Below, in pieces: positions 6,682 through 6,851 of a stretch of 6,851 nucleotides of DNA. The DNA is from Paracoccaceae bacterium (GTDB lineage Bacteria > Pseudomonadota > Alphaproteobacteria > Rhodobacterales > Rhodobacteraceae), in NCBI GenBank assembly GCA_007134805.1, contig SLKB01000360.1, positions 1-6,851 of the forward strand. The letters run 5' to 3'. Both the position numbers and the translations under genes were made by a program. Every line of letters begins with the position of its first letter. Within the stretch, counting starts at the first letter, position 1. The notes beneath the pieces were generated by a model. The model saw nothing but the letters and a program-made list of their open reading frames with translations. It was not told the DNA's origin and ran no database searches.

Positions 6682-6687
6682 ATCATA
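6682..6687 (-). promoter_or_regulatory. Possible -10 element of the CAP-domain gene within an imperfect dyad
   Basis: TATGAT on the - strand, 23 nt before the ATG, resembles a -10 hexamer. It lies in the near-palindrome GCATGATATGATGC (6680-6693, - strand), which could equally be an operator. No -35 match is evident at normal spacing. Confidence 0.25.
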
Positions 6688-6801
6688 TCATGCGCATAAT
6701 TGACCGGGGTTTAGGAGTGCTGAATACGCCAGACATTCCATCCGGCGCCGGTGTGACGCACCCCCTTGCAAGGGCCATGCCGGCCGCACGAACGCGCCAT
6801 G

Positions 6802-6851
6802 TCAGAAACTGCCGAAAAGACTGCCGAGCGTCACCAGAACCACCAGCGCAA
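6802..6851 (-). CDS. 3' end of an unidentified gene, partial
   Basis: The last 15 codons before a TGA at 6804-6802 read ALVVLVTLGSLFGSF, a hydrophobic tail with mostly G/C third positions, as if ending in a membrane segment. The gene continues beyond the right edge. It would be codirectional with the CAP-domain gene, about 143 nt upstream of it. The piece is too short to name. The opposite strand also opens from an ATG at 6799 (MSETAEKTAERHQNHQR), but that ATG lacks a close ribosome binding site, so I prefer the - strand reading only modestly. Confidence 0.4.
   Translation of the reverse strand, partial: ALVVLVTLGSLFGSF

Noticed and set aside
5903..6703. A 266-codon + strand frame opposite the CAP-domain gene
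   Set aside because: It is antisense to a gene with clear family motifs, and its own sequence shows no motif.

Overview
The window is GC-rich with strong G/C third-position bias. Its gene set looks like an alphaproteobacterium of the Rhodobacterales/Roseobacter type. The clues are a Pol IV with a four-cysteine N-terminal extension, a glnK-amtB pair, and a class A penicillin-binding protein with a cysteine-containing insert in its transferase domain. The lineage is inferred from protein style, not from a marker gene. Nothing mobile is visible: no insertion sequence, phage gene, tRNA, rRNA or CRISPR array.

Layout from left to right: dinB (DNA polymerase IV, + strand, 6-1259) converges on amtB (- strand) across a short gap holding a strong bidirectional hairpin terminator (1292-1319). 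amtB (1342-2697) lies 39 nt downstream of glnK (2737-3075), giving a glnK-amtB nitrogen-sensing and ammonium-uptake operon on the - strand. A 332-nt divergent region (3076-3407) separates glnK from a bifunctional peptidoglycan synthase on the + strand (3408-5588). This region contains an AT-rich island with a GCAC-N7-GTGC dyad resembling an NtrC operator, placed upstream of glnK, and a tandem 13-bp duplication just upstream of the synthase. The synthase converges with a - strand gene (5642-6658). That gene encodes a CAP/SCP-domain protein with no signal peptide, a very acidic linker and a C-terminal CFI-box-like tail. At the right edge, 6802-6851 probably holds the last codons of another - strand gene.

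The clearest functional unit is glnK-amtB. AmtB conducts ammonium across the inner membrane, and the PII protein GlnK blocks the channel when nitrogen is plentiful. Transcription from an NtrC-type site would make the pair respond to nitrogen limitation. The other genes look like independent housekeeping or accessory loci: translesion DNA synthesis, cell-wall synthesis, and a probable surface or secreted CAP protein.

I found no complete unknown multigene system. The items most worth checking are the CAP/CFI-box protein without a signal peptide, the NtrC-like site without a recognisable sigma-54 promoter, and the two-cysteine insert in the glycosyltransferase domain.
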